Shown: in pieces, positions 23,341-36,500 of the stretch
Layout: every line of letters starts with the position of its first letter
Numbering within the stretch: position 1 is the stretch's first letter
Assembly (NCBI GenBank): GCA_037179385.1
Contig: CM074187.1
Span: forward strand, 49,076,879-49,140,878
DNA length: 64,000 nucleotides
Source of the DNA: Holothuria scabra
Taxonomy: Eukaryota; Echinodermata; Holothuroidea; Aspidochirotida; Holothuriidae
Direction of reading: 5' to 3'
Position numbers and translations under genes: made by a program
The notes under the pieces: generated by a model
The model's database searches: none
What the model saw: the letters and a program-made list of their open reading frames with translations, nothing else
Told to the model about the DNA's origin: nothing

Positions 23341-24320
23341 TTAACAATTTTTTCACTCAGTTTGGAACCATAAAATGTGACATGTGTAATGTATTATTTC
23401 TTCATGGTAGAGCCAGTGTATCTACTTACCAGTCAAAGGGCCCTTAAGTTGAAGGCTTGACCAAATATTCCCTGTATCAAAATGCCTCATTAGCCAAAAC
23501 ATGATCCCAGTGCAAAAACATCCGCAGAATTTTATCTATGCCTATGAGTATTCTAAGTTATATCTTTGTTTACAGTATTTTGAAGTTCAAATACTTTTTC
23601 TTAGTGTTTTCTTAGTGATAGGGAATGGAATGTATTGGATGTTTTCTGGAAAATTTTGCATGGTTTAATTGAACAAGTGTGCTTCTCTCTGTCATGTTTG
23701 TACTTAGTAGCCCAACACTACATCCACACTGGAAAGTAGGGCCTTTCACAGAAAGATCATACCCGGCTGCTACAAGGAAAATTACAACAGTTGGCATACA
23801 ATTGCAGCAATTGGTGTGGCGTATAATTTCAAGCACCTCCACCTTGGTGTAATTCTTTTGGCGTGTGGCAAATGTACTTTCCAATGTGGCACTACTGTAC
23901 ATCCCTAATACAAAGCAGGATCGAGTACTGAAAGTCAACAGTACTCCACATGGTCAAAAAAAACAAAAATATTTTAAATGTGCATGTGCAAAAGCCCTTT
24001 ACGCAACAATATGCAATAAATTTATGAGCTTCAGGTTTGAAGTTTTTCTCTGCAATGCATTTTCTTTCAGCAGAACAGTACTTTTGCCACTGTGTAACAA
24101 AGATCATGTATGTACACAGAGAGCCTGACTTATACATGTGTATCTGAATATTTCTTTCTTGGAAGGGTTGTGCTGTGTTACAGTTTATTGTTTTTTAATT
24201 ATTTTTGTTCAAAAGTGCACATCAATTTTTTATTTGTATTGTAAGTTCTAACATCATCTCATGCATGTGGCGGCTTATTACTTGGCAGGGTGGCATCTGC
24301 CGCTGAAAAAAATGGAATAA
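23341..24320. other. Unassigned stretch
   Basis: Short overlapping frames occur on both strands at 23612-24137, but none resembles a known family. No repeat ends were identified. Confidence 0.3.
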
Positions 24321-24324
24321 AGTA

Positions 24325-24970
24325 TTAAAAGAATAGTCCAGTGCCAAGTTTATTTTTGAAATGTTGAAGAGGAACATATTCTGAGCAATCTGTTGAAAAT
24401 TTTATTCATTTTCCAAGTTGGATTCTCAAGATATTAGCAATTAAAGTTATACACATTTTCTGTAAAAAGTGAACTTGAAGCAAGCCAGTGTGATGTCATA
24501 GATTCACACTGTTGGCCAATGATTGTTTTTTTTTTTTTTTATCTTATTAGTTTGACCTGAAATTGCTATTTTGCTATTTTGAACATATGTATACAGTTTT
24601 CAAAATTCCATTGCCTAGGATGGACCTAAGGTATTAATATCAAAGTTAAATACCGTAGTTGCATAAAATTGGTGGTTAATTATAAATAAAATTAATAAAG
24701 CATTGGCCAACAATGTGAATCCATGATATGGCCCCTGCTTGTTTTCAGATCATTCTATGTATAAAATTTGCCACATTCAATTGCAATATCTCAAGAACTG
24801 AACATGGGAAATGAATTAAAATTTCACCAGAATGCCTGGAATATATCCCTATGTAGCATATCAAAAATAAATTTAACTCTGAGCAATTCTTTTACTTCAT
24901 TTTCCCTTAATATTACTGTAATGGGAAGGGACTACAAAATGATATCAAAACTCTAGTCTTTCCAAGTTGA
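24325..24970. repeat. Interspersed repeat family D, copy 1 (fold-back)
   Basis: Two arms are inverted copies: TTCACACTGTTGGCCAATG at about 24503 and CATTGGCCAACAATGTGAAT at about 24702. The phrases TCTCAAGATATTAGC, GTGAACTTGAAGCAAGC and TGTGATGTCA recur at 34050-34120 and 40420-40760. It probably is a decayed DNA-transposon derivative; ends are not defined. Confidence 0.5.
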
Positions 24971-25212
24971 TTGAAAATGCAATGAGGGGGATTGGAACCT
25001 TTCACTACTCTAAATCAAACTTGAGTGCATGAACAAGTGGTAGCAGATAGGTTTAACAAACTCCTAAACCATGACCACCTATGGGTGGGTCCCCATCTAA
25101 GCTGCCAAGAAAGATTTATAAAGGTATACCACACACATAACCAGCAACTTCTTTCCCCCATTAATTTTTTCTTAGTCCATTTGATTAACCTTTTTTACCA
25201 AACACATACTGT

Positions 25213-25510
25213 AACACAACATAACATAACAGGATAAAGGGAAAAGGAGGGCTGCAAAGGCCCCATAAGATGTCCTGTAATCCAAACCCCCCCCCCCCCA
25301 AAAAAAAAAAAAAAAACAAAGTAAACCACCAACACCAAACAAGCCTGGAGAGATTAGATTCTATCACTGTCATGGGGAAACCTGTCAAAATATACCTTAA
25401 AATGGTGCACTGATGTGGAGTTAACAACTCACTCAGGCAGGCTATTCCACTCATAAACAACCCTCATTAACAACCCATATTGTAGGATGTTGATGTTTGG
25501 TTCCCCTTTG
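25213..25510 (-). mobile_element. Reversed 3' fragment of the CR1-like LINE
   Basis: AACATAACATAACAGG, then GGAGGGCTGCAAAGGCCCCA and TAAGATGTCCTG, form the reverse complement of the LINE 3' UTR and GTTAT tail. Upstream on the minus strand, translation gives VYEWNSLPE, a stop, then VVNSTSVHHFKVYFDRFPHD, matching the last part of the RT protein at 3540-3620. It is older than the copies at 1285 and 3964. Confidence 0.75.
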
Positions 25511-25603
25511 GATGTACCACACCTTGTCATGAGGTTAATTGCTATGTAAACAATTTTGAAATTGTGTAGCAGTACTGCTAAACAAATTGAAATGCTTATT
25601 TCC

Positions 25604-25905
25604 ATCACTGAACTACAATTTTTGTAATAGTCCACAGAAATTCTCAATTGGCACATCTCTTTGATTGACAGGTGTTGAAAAAAATGCACAGCATTCAAGC
25701 TCATATTACATAGCATATTCTTTACTGAGAGTGTTTTGATTGTACCATGTGGGGTTTGGTAACTGTATACCTACCTTGAAGCAAGAAACTGAAGTAATGT
25801 TTGGGTGAGGATGAATTTTAGACAGTTGTGGGAGCCCCTGAGCTTTTAAAAAGTAAGTAGGTTAGGAGAATTGGAACTGTTTGATTGAGAGGATTATAGC
25901 TTTAA
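25604..25905 (+). mobile_element. TTAA-type MITE family B, copy 2
   Basis: Shares AGAAATTCTCAATTGGC, CTCTTTGATTGACAG and ACTGAGAGTGTT-TGATT with 17976-18264, and closes with GAGAGGATTATAGCTTTAA. Confidence 0.6.
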
Positions 25906-26324
25906 GACTGATACATTTTTAACTCATACACATTACATGTGTGAGGTTATAGAGCCAGGCAGCTGTTGTCAACTTTTTGAAACTGTATCTGTATTTTCAT
26001 TATTGATGTATTTTGGGTGAAAGTTTGGTCAGAGCTTCTTAAGAAAATTGGATATTTTGCTTGCTTCTTAGAAGTTCCATATTTGAAATGGGAGCTAAGG
26101 CTGAAGCCATTTCATGTGCTATGTTTCCTACTAAGTTTGCTACGTCGAACTATATCACCAAGTGAACAGCGCACAGTTTTACTCTAATCAGTTTTTCTCT
26201 AATCTCACTGCAGGCTACAGAAAAATTATTCTAAAGATAGGCTTACCTAGGCTAGTTATTTCTTGGTGGGATGTTCGCATTAATTTTAGGCCTAGGCTAG
26301 CCTCGCCTGTATTGTTTTTGGTCA

Positions 26325-26405
26325 TTTAAGAAACACTGTCAATTTGAAAAACTTAAGACTTACATTTCATGGGTAAAGAATCACATAGCCTTTTAAAGTA
26401 TCTAT
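26325..26405 (+). repeat. 3'-end remnant of the minisatellite element
   Basis: ACACTGTCAATTTGAAAAAC, then CTTACATTTCA and AAAGAATCACATAGCCTTTT, match the right ends of the elements at 55548-55610 and 33275-33345. Confidence 0.55.
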
Positions 26406-26603
26406 TTCAATGCTGCAAACAAGCAGCTTTGTGTGAGCTACAGCAGCTTTGCTGCTGTAGTTGATGATTTTTTACTTGAATCACAGGCAGTATTTTGGAG
26501 TGGGTGAGCAGATGCACAGATGAAAAGTCACACAGTCTGGGGTGCAGTATAAAGAGTGTCACATCTCATCTGAGTATTTTGATACTAGGTGGTATTCAGG
26601 AGT

Positions 26604-28201
26604 CAGGCGCGGATCCAAGGGGGGCTTTTACGGCCTCAGTCCCCCCTTTTTCGTCAAATCAGCAATAGCAAATACACTAAATGTTTATCTACGAAAATAT
26701 TTAAGGGGCTATTTCCTGATGATTTCCCTCACAACAAAAATCCAATTACAAGAACCTTGTATGATATTAAGCCTGGGTGAATAGGCTGTTTAGTACTTTC
26801 TGCCATCTTGCCTTTGCCATAACAGGGAGCTGCAACTCCCTAGTCACGACAAGATTTGAATAATGTGAATAGCAGTACGTCAATTGGCCTATGTCATGAC
26901 GTTATGAGCGTTACCCACTGAACTTTGTTCACACAGTCCCATGACAGCCCATTCGTGCAATGTACTGTACTGTGGTGGCTGTGAAGTGTCGGCACGTTAA
27001 TCTTATCTCAGTATCCAACGGTGGTTCATTATGCTATAGAGCAGGGGTGTGCAAATTTTGGACCAATTCATGTTGCTGTGGCCATTTGGGTGGCTGCATT
27101 ACAAGCTCCATATCTACATACCGGTATATTTATTTGAAAGGGGCAAATTTTAGGCATGATTCCCATGTCGCAATACATCCCTGATACAGTGGTATTCACA
27201 CAAAAGAAAATTCGGAAAACTTAGCTACTACTTACAAGCTCGAGGGGTTGGATTTATGCTCTCATACACACCTATCATCAGATACCTTTCCACCCTGTCA
27301 GTTGAGTAGTCTGTGTAGATGGATTCTTTAGTTATTGAAGTGTCAAAATATTATCAATGATCAATGTTGCAGAGCAGTGACATAGCTACAGGAAGGAGGG
27401 GCTCAAAAAAGTGAAAAATGCGGAAACTTGCCATTTAAGATACCAGTCAAATACAGAACGGTTTTCCTAACTTTTTTTCATAAAATCCGAGTTCTTCATA
27501 ATAAAAGCTTCATATATGTAATTATTAGTGTAAAAAAGGCAAATTTTTCCGCGTGCTTCATGCGCCCTAATTTGCTACCTTTTATGCAGTAAGGTGTCAC
27601 TCATACTGTAAAGCAGTCAGTGGTGAACTTTTCTGAGCCACTACAGTGCCGTTTCCCTAAAATTTTCTTCAATAAAGGCTTTTAATTTTTAAATATTTTG
27701 TCTTAAAAAAGAAAAAAGTTTCGGTGAATGTCCCTGAGAAGCCTCATTCTGCACTCCTTAGATAACATAATGTAACAACAACAATCTTTAGTCAACATGC
27801 TGTCTCAGATATATGCAAACAGGATTCTTTGAAGGTCCCCCAAATATGCAAGTACAGGAAACCCTGAAGCTAAACTATTTCTTGCAATACAGGCTCCATG
27901 TTTACAAATGTGTAAAAGGACCCAAATTTTTGACATGCACAGTACAGTACAGTACAGTACAGTCTAGTGTTCAAACTTAAGAAAAAATCAGATTTTTTTT
28001 AATCTAAAAAATGTTCTTGTTCATAGAAAAAAGGGAAAAATTTAGCATAAAAATGTACCTTTTGGTCAGGAGGGTAGAGAGAGGTACGTGGTCCAAAGTT
28101 GTTCCACCCCTGTCCCCCCCCCCCCAATTTCATATTGTTTCCTTCACCACCGAGTATTCAAGTTCAGCCCCCCCTTTTTGAAATGTCTGGATCCACGCCT
28201 G
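26604..28201. mobile_element. DNA element with CAGGCG ends and 5-bp TSD
   Basis: The ends are CAGGCGCGGATCCA and TGGATCCACGCCTG, a 14-bp inverted repeat with one mismatch, each next to a G/C run. The flanks carry GGAGT at 26599-26603 and 28202-28206. The inside from 27050 matches the block at 15540-16728, including an inner CAGTGACATAGCTACAGG near 27370, so one element probably inserted into another. No transposase is visible. A (ACAGT)n microsatellite lies at about 27940-27965. Confidence 0.75.
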
Positions 28202-28206
28202 GGAGT

Positions 28207-28740
28207 TTTCCTGTATCTTATAAATATCACAGCTCCCAAGTTTCGAAAGGCTATATGTGGGTCCAACTGATCTGACCATCGGTGGATCGACGGCCTGGGG
28301 GAGGGATGTAGGGGGGGTGCAGTACTAGTGCAGTTTGAAAACTTCAGCTCGAAACGGCGACAGTCGTACCATATTGCAAGTGACTTCCAGTATATTTACA
28401 TACATCTTGCATGGCATTCTAGTCATGAAAACACAGAGTCAAGAACTTCAAGGACTGTCAAGAAAGTCCAGAATGTTCATTTGATGGGAAACTGAGACAA
28501 GCCCTGCTTGTAACCCGCAAAGTGGGCATTCATTTTTGCCATTGAATGCTGCGATGCATGACATTAATACATTATTCAAAGTGAAAGGATACGTGTACCT
28601 GCTGCGAAGGTTAGCTAATAGCGATGTTGCGACAGCAAACATAGGTCCGTTTGTACCTAGGCAGCCCCTATGCCTTGTATAGCAGCACAAGCAGTTGAAT
28701 GTGCTGTGAGATACGATTTACTGAATTTGTAGTTATAGGT
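28207..28740 (+). promoter_or_regulatory. Weak candidate for DYM promoter and 5' UTR exon
   Basis: The stretch is not obviously repetitive and holds more CG dinucleotides (near 28290 and 28355-28370) than its surroundings. It is followed by AG|GTAAGC at 28737-28744, a good donor site. DYM needs an upstream non-coding exon because its first coding exon starts right after an acceptor. Nothing links the two directly, so this is a guess from position. Confidence 0.18.
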
Positions 28741-28744
28741 AAGC

Positions 28745-30828
28745 TGAATTATTTGTTAATTTGTGTGGTTCTCTAACTAAGAATACTTCAGAGATTTGAA
28801 ATGCAGATTTTACAGAGTGCCGGGGTCAGCAGGTTTATGTGTTCAAATGCGGATCAAACCCCGTGAAATGTGGGTTACTTGGGAGGTACATAAATATACT
28901 GGATTCTCTTCTTTTGAACACCAAGAACACCAATGCAGATGCTTACCTTACAATTGTTAGGCCTCACTTGGAATCCATTGTCTGCATGTTCTCTGTCAGG
29001 CCATTTACACTGCATCCCTAACTTACAAACTTAGGTAGATCCAATGTGCAGAAGATTTTATTGATACTTAAGGCTATTGCCAGAGAACAGTTCATTCGGA
29101 CTTTCTGAATCCTAGATTGTTTCATATTAGAGTTCATTTTACTGCAAGAATTTGGCTCCCTTAGCTCACTACCCTGGTTAAAAGTTACAGTCACGTTTGT
29201 GAGCAATGACTATTTTCTCCCATACTGTAGTTATTAAATGCAATTGAAATATGTAAATCTAGGTACCTAGAACAGCCTTGAAAAACAAGCTTTAAAGGTA
29301 TTACAAGGCATCCAAGTGCTCATGCCCCAAGGCATCCAACCAGGTATTTATAAAGCACTAGTAGCGGGGTTGCCCGACTTTATGAATCAGTGGGAGAATG
29401 TACAGTAATAGTTACGATGGTTTGAAGACTGCATGCTACGGTGTAATTGGTTTTTTCTCAATAATTTTGTTTGAAGCCCAAGGCAATAAAATGCAATCAT
29501 TATGCATGGGAGAACGCTGATTCATTTCCTTTTTGGACCAAACAGATGGATAAATTTTAGCAAAAAATGTTAGTGTTGGGCATAGGGCTGCAGCATTTAT
29601 CTGGTTAACTGATTAACAGACCAATTGGCAGGTTACCCGATGGCTGCTTCTCGAAACATTTAATTGTTTTTGTATCCTTATTATTCAGATTGGTCAGTGC
29701 TACAATTTTCACATTGTTCACCTAACCTGTTTGTTAGTGGAATTTGTAAGTTCAAATTTTAACTTTTGTACATAAAATATTGATTTATCAAGCCTTGTTC
29801 TAACCCAAATTATCACTATCAAAGCATTTTGCAAAGAGTTTCATGTTTGAGTTCATGGTGTGTAAGGGAAAGCTTAGCACTTCAATCTGCTTGTACCATA
29901 ATAATTATAACACTTCTATAGCACTGTATAGTACTGTAGCTTAGTGAAAAGAGTAAAGCAAGTGTACCAATTTCACATGACCATGTGGTAATGTTTCAAC
30001 AGGATTTTGTAAAGTCTTGTTGATTCACTGAGGAATTTGAAAGAAAGTTCGTTCAAAAGTTTCTTTCGCACATACTAATGGGGAAGTTTCATTTTTTCTG
30101 TGTCAGAAAGTTTTGTAGGGACAACATTTAATTGTCAAAGCCTAGAATACAATAAGTCTTTGTCAGTTTTCTCCTAATTTCTAAATGATACAATGCTGTG
30201 CGTTAAAATTCATGTATGCAAAGTGAATGATACCACTTCTAGTGCATGATGAGTGCTATCAGTTTGCAATGTAAAAGCATAAATGCAGATAAGTGCTGTA
30301 GCCATTGTTTAGAGATTGCACAAATATTGAAAGTAAGCAAGTGCCACTGTTAATGTTTGCGGTAGTGTAGGCCTACTCCTTCTGCAAAATTTACGTTCAG
30401 TGGGTATTTCCAAAATTCCTGCTTGAAATTTGTGACTGGAATGGTGCAGAAGGGTTATCATATGATCGATTTTCCTCAAAATATAGTTTGGGGGTTACTG
30501 TACCTAAACTGTAACATATGGTATGAATGAATGCCTATTTTGATGCTTTCATGGTTAATCTAAAGATTGGAATGGTTTCTTGACTTATCCCGTCAAGGCT
30601 ATGCTAACACATTTGGAAGGACTGCATGAGTTTGAGCAGGACTACCAGCTCTTCTTTGGTTGGTTATCCTTCAGAGTACCTCTTAAAATTACTTAATTTT
30701 TTTCGTTGTCTTGGCTGCAAATGTACTGGTCTGGATACTGTACTGTACATAGTGTTTTTTACTGGATCAATGAACAGACTGTAGTGGATAATTTCATTCA
30801 TGTCTTGGCAATAGACCATATACTGTAC
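28745..30828. other. Unassigned stretch upstream of DYM
   Basis: AT-rich sequence with only short frames. I find no gene family, RNA gene or transposon end. Confidence 0.35.
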
Positions 30829-30833
30829 ATTGA

Positions 30834-31173
30834 CCGGGTTTCCATCAGAAGGGGGAAAGGGGGGATTTCCTCCCCCCCCCCTTTCCAGAAGAAGGTGGGT
30901 AAAATCCCCCCCTTTTCATTTCCATAAAAATTAGAAAATTGTCAATATCTTGGTTTCTTACTTAAAAAGATGACACTTTTGCAGCAATGTTTGAACTTAC
31001 ACAAATAAATGGCCTTTAAAACCTTCAAATTGCATCTTACAGGGGCCTCAAAGCAAGCTTTTGTCCCCCTGAACCCACTGATAACTTTAGCCTAGGACAG
31101 CATCAATTTGGACTTGGGGTTTAGCAGTAATAAATCCCCCCCCCCCTTTTTTGTGTTTCTGGTGGAATCCCTG
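30834..31173 (-). mobile_element. Small MITE, copy 2, with 5-bp TSD
   Basis: The left end is CCGGGTTTCCATCAGAA and the right end is TTCTGGTGGAATCCCTG, inverted repeats of about 17 bp with a few mismatches. ATTGA flanks it at 30829-30833 and 31174-31178. It lies opposite in orientation to the copy at 35196. Confidence 0.8.
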
Positions 31174-31449
31174 ATTGACGATACACTGATATCATCCTTT
31201 GGGCAGATCAATGGAACATGAGGCCTCAAACATATGAATTCTCTTGTGACTGAAGCAGACTATGCAGGTATTCCATTGGTTGGCAAATCAGCTGTCTGCA
31301 TTTGTCAGTGTTTGTCTGTTTTGCCCTCAAAGGAGGTCATACTTTATGCTGTTGTGACATCATACAGTATGCTTAAGGTCAGATATTTTGTCCATGCCTG
31401 GTCAGCAATTATAGTTGCTTAGCTGAGGTCAGAAAAATAAATTTGCAAT

Positions 31450-32450
31450 TGTCCATATGTTCACCTACAGTACCATTATGGTTGGATAGCTGGGACTGGG
31501 GTAGAAAGTAGGGTGTGTAGAATTGGAATGGCACAATGATTCTTGTTGGGTGGAAGTTTTCAACTAGCATAGGTGCCCAGTTTGATGAATTAAAGCATTG
31601 CTCAGCATTATTTTCTTTTTATGTGCATTTTTTTGGTTTTCTTAGGGAGTGACTTTGTACAAATACCTAATAAGTGCTGTATGAATGAAGAGAAGTAACA
31701 ATGCAAAAAAGAAGGGAATTTGGGAGAATTGTCATACGTCCAAACTGAGCATCCAAAAGACTTTGGGTTTTTTTTGTCATAGCACAGAATGATTTGCCTG
31801 GCATGGTGTCTCAGTTTGCTACACAATATGATCAAATTAATCTACAAATTGTGTAGCAGGTCTTGTTCATTTGGAACATTAAGGTTTTCAATAATTTTGT
31901 GATGAAAACCAAATTAACCTTCAGTGACTGTATCTATGTTTTAAATACTGTATTATTCCATTTGATACTGTGGTTTGGCTCATCCAAGGTTAGTAAATTT
32001 TATTTTTTCATGACACAAGATGTTCATGTTAGACGTACTGTACTGTAGTGTACTTAAGTCTACAGTTATGTGTAACCTGTAGTAAGTGATACAATTTGCT
32101 GATTATATAGTGTATGAGCAGACACTATTTTCACATTTTACGCAATGTTACTCAAGGTACAGTAAATTCAATTACAGTAAACTGTCTGGTAATGTCTGCT
32201 TCTCTCCTGAACGGTATTGCAGTTGCGGGCCTTTTGGCAGACATGGCATCTTGCTGGTATGAAACATGATGAATAATAACACAATGTAAACACTCATACA
32301 TCACAGTACTTTATAGAGTTGTTGATTAGCCAGATGTCATCGTTCTTGACTTTAAACTAAGAATGAATTATCAACCTACAGTATTTGATTCTCCACATAT
32401 CTATACTTCATAATCAATTAGAAAATATTATCTAGACCCATACTTTATAT
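31450..32450. other. Unassigned stretch upstream of DYM
   Basis: No element ends, gene family or RNA gene recognised; several short frames on both strands look like chance. Confidence 0.3.
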
Positions 32451-32453
32451 TTT

Positions 32454-33347
32454 TGATTCCTTGCTGAAGACAGGCAAGGAAACTATGCCATGGTGATGTC
32501 TTGTGTATATGTTTGTGAATTGTGTGTATGATGCTTTTGCTTGGAAACAAAGTGTCTCAAGGAAGGTATGTGTGACTGATCTTATATTTGGTGTGGGGAC
32601 AGGCCATATTGTTGATCCATATTGTTTTTGGTGTTCCAATGCCATCCAGGATCATGAAAGGTCAAAAGCTAAAAAATTTGGTAACACTATATCTCAAGAA
32701 AGGTAAATTTTTGGTGAGTGGGTTAGCCACATTGATTAGATGATGTGTTTGGTAAAGATCAAAGGTCATATGAGGTCATGAAAGGTCAAAAGATTGAAAA
32801 CTTGTGAGCACTATATCTCAAGAAAGGTTAATGGATGTGTGAGTTAGCCCCATTGATTAGGTGATCCCTACTATGTTTGGTAAAGATCAAAGGTCACTTG
32901 AGGTCATGAAAGGTCAAAAGATCAAAAACTTGTAAACACTATATCTCAAGAAAGGCAAATGGTGTGTGGCTAGCCACATTGATTAGATGGTCCCTTCTAT
33001 GTTTGGTAAAGATCAAAAGGTCATTTGAGGTCACCAGAGGTCCAGAAGGTTAAAACTTTGTAAACACAATTTCAATAAACTGTGGGGATCTCATATCCAT
33101 GTGTATTTCCCATATTTAGTAGGTGAACCTATCATTTTTGTTGGAGGTCAAAGGTCATTTGTGGTCAATGGAGGTCAAAACTCAGAACCTTGTAAACACT
33201 GTGTTACAGCATGTGCATTACCCATATTGAGATGTGTATGTGCGATACTCATGTAAAGATTTTGTTCATTCAAAAGAAACTTTCAATTTGAAAATAAACA
33301 CTTACATTTTAGCAGCAAGGAATCACTAAGTCCTTTAGCTTTCTGCT
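32454..33347 (+). mobile_element. Minisatellite-bearing element, copy E2
   Basis: It starts GATTCCTTGCTGAAGACAGG and ends GCAAGGAATCACTAAGTCC, like the element at 54206-55615. Between them lie about six worn units of roughly 125-130 bp, marked by CACTATATCTCAAGAAAGG (32686, 32810, 32938) and by clusters of AGGTCA half-sites, for example near 32760-32790 and 32885-32930. The right end stops only about 40 bp before the first DYM coding exon, so it forms the last part of the preceding intron. Confidence 0.7.
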
Positions 33348-33385
33348 TTCATTCATTTTAAAGCACATTTTTCTTTCAATTTCAG

Positions 33386-33590
33386 ATAGAAAGTGAAATG
33401 GGTTCAAACAGTAGTAGTCTAGCAGAACTAGGCTCTAATGAATATCTGCAGAAGTTTGTAGGAAAAGAATCAATACCAAAAGAAGATGAGTTTTGGAAGA
33501 AACTGTTATCTTATTCCTTTGATATACCACATACAACATCAGATGCCAGACTTTTGGAGGAAGCCACTCTTGAACTATGTAAATCTCTTG
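33386..33590 (+). CDS. DYM: DYM exon with start codon (codons 1-64)
   Basis: The exon follows the acceptor TTTCAATTTCAG at 33385 and holds 12 nt of 5' UTR before ATG at 33398. It encodes MGSNSS, then [13 protein letters not shown], and [13 protein letters not shown]. The glycine at position 2 and serine at position 6 fit an N-myristoylation signal. It ends G|GTAAGC in phase 1. The acceptor just before the ATG means a non-coding exon lies upstream. Confidence 0.95.
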
Positions 33591-36500
33591 GTAAGCTTTA
33601 GAATACATTTGTCTCTAGTGTTGGGAATAGGTTAGTTGATTTAGATGGAGTTGTATGGCCCAGTTTTCAACTTATTTGTTCAAGTCCAGTTGGCCATGGC
33701 CTTTTTTCCAGTTGTGGCGCACTGGCTTGTTTTCCCTACTCCATTGCTTATGCAGAGCATCATGTACAATAGCAGTAGGTTCCATTTTTAGAGTGTTAGG
33801 TATGACTTGACCTGGGAACAGAACTCGGACCTTCTGTGTGAGAGGCAGATGCTCTTTAATACCCTTAGACCAAACACTCACCGTTGGGAATAGGAAAATC
33901 TGTCTCATGACAACTAGCAGTTTGAAACATGTTTGACTGTTTGGGCTTAAAAGAAGGGTTTAAGATCACATCAAGTTTTGATGTGTAAGAGGGGTTCCTA
34001 TTCTTAGCACTTTGGTAAAATATGCATTGAATCTGATGTGTCGTTTTCAAGATATTAGCTGGCAAAGTTGTTAAGTTTTCAACAAAAAGTGAACTTTAAG
34101 CAAGCACATATGACATCACATTGTATCCTCACATTAGTGGTCAATACATTGGTCAGATTCGGTTCCTCTTTCTCATATGAAAATTAAATTTTTGCTTAAA
34201 ATTCCGTTTTAAGACCTGCTTGTTAGTACATACAGTCAGTTCAATTGTGGTTATTGCAAAGTATGATTCTTGCAATCTGCACATTTGGTTATTAAAAGTG
34301 ATCAGAAATGGCAGACTTCCCAAAAGTTTTTCTTTAACCCTAGTAGATCAATATCTCTTCAGACTGATGGAGTTATGATTACTTTAACAAGAACACTTGA
34401 AATAATATCCATTGCATTTTGGTTATCATTCACAGCTGCTCAGAACCTCCTGACAGGAAACTTCTGTACTTTGGTGGAAATATTTTTAGAAAGGGCATCT
34501 GATTTAAAAAATTATGTGAAAACAGAAAAGTAAGTATTTCATTTACCTATCTGTATTTTATTGCCCCTCTCCACCCAGGGGTCAAATCAAGTACCTACAA
34601 GATATTGTGTAGTTTGGTTAACCATTAGAACTATTACCTCACTGGGGGATTGTTTTTGTGACAATGAATGGTTGAACAAGGTTGATATTAAATCCCTAAC
34701 ATGATTGCAATTTCCATTATAGAGGCAAATATTTTTTTTATGTAAATTTTACTTTCATCATTGCCTTTGATATTTTCTCCTTCAATCCATACAGTCACGT
34801 GAATACATGGCAGACCTACAATGCCCTATTTATCATAAGGAGAGTGCTGAAATATTTCTTGGAAAACTTGTCAGAGGGTCGTGTGTTGCAACAGATGTCA
34901 GTACTCTCTGATGCAAATAATGATGTCCCTGTGTCTAACCAGTTGGCTTTATCGAACAACCAAGAACCTTTGCAGGAGAATCTGTTACAGAAACTTATCC
35001 ACTCCTTGATAAAGATGCTGGTCGAAGTTCCTGTCTTGTAAGTTTCCATAAATACTTTTCATGCAGGGAAGTGTCAAATTAGGTACCAACAGTTGAAACG
35101 AAAATGGTTTGAAGTGGCTTTGGATTGGTTCCTTTCAGTATTCCCTCCTTTTGCTGAAGAACCCAAGCCCAAAATACTGTAGTAAAAGAGGAAGTCCGGG
35201 ATTCTACCAGAACAAAAAGGGAGATTTATTACTGCTGAACCTCAAGTTTATATTAATGATTTCCTAGGCTGAAGTTACAAATGGGGTTTGTGTGTGTGGG
35301 GGTGGGGGGGGGCAGTTAAAAGCTTTCTTCTGTAAAGTGTAATTTAAAGGGTTTTAAAGGTCATTTATTTGTGAAAGATCAAAAATTGCTGCAATGAGTG
35401 TTACAGAACACTTATTTTGTTTTTAAGTGAGAAACCAAGATATTGACAATTTTCTAATTTTTATGCAATTGGAAAGGGTGGGATTTTACCCATCTTCTTA
35501 TGGGAAGGGGAAGTTCCTTCCCTCCTCTGGCAGAAACACTGGAAGTTAAGACACCAGAAAATAACACAAGTGGACAGTGATATTTTGAAAAGGGTTCTTG
35601 ATGAAGTTAGATGAGATTTAATGACACACCAACACGAATGTGTTGTATAGTGTTAACGAGATAAAAAAGGTCAACTTTAAATATGGTTTCAATTATGGTT
35701 CGATTTCAAGTTTAGTTTCAAATACTGTGCAATCATTCCTGGCCTCTAACAACCCCCAGCCCATGTAGGGAGGGGGGAGAGGGGAGGGGTTAGATGATTG
35801 TTGATGGATGGCTTTGTTCAGGAAAGAGAGAATGGCTGCCTTTCATCTCCTCAGATATTCACATAGTTGAGTAATGAGAATTAAACTATTTTGCATTTCT
35901 GTCAACATATTGTTTGCTACATTTGAAGGAGACATTGACCATGCTGTTTAAGCATAGGTACATATCGAGAAAGTCCTAATAAATGGAACACAAATTCGAT
36001 CACTTTCCAGGGGGAGCTAGCCCTACATTTGACACACTTTCAAGCATATTTAAAATTGCATGATGGTCAATAGATGGGGTGTGTGTTGGTTGTGCCTCGC
36101 CTGAATCTGCCTTTGAAGAGTGCTACCATGTATCAATTTATGCTACTAACACATCATTGCAAAGAGTGAAAAAAAAATGATACCTATGCTTCTAGCAAAC
36201 ATTCTTAAAAAAGTTGCATTTTAATTGTTGTGTGACAATGTTTTCTTCATTTTACAGGAATTTCACATACATCATACACCTTGAGGCCATCAATACTCTT
36301 CTGACATTGTTGTCCCTTCAGTTATACATACCCAGGATACATAACAAGAGTATAATACTGCAATACTTCATGAAAGGTACCTGGTAAGTAGTTAACATTT
36401 TTAGGGTGGGGTAACTCCTGTCTCTCCCCCATCCCCACTCCTACAATGTATCAGTGTGCTTGCTTTCCTTTAGTATTATACATTTCAAGTACATAAAACA

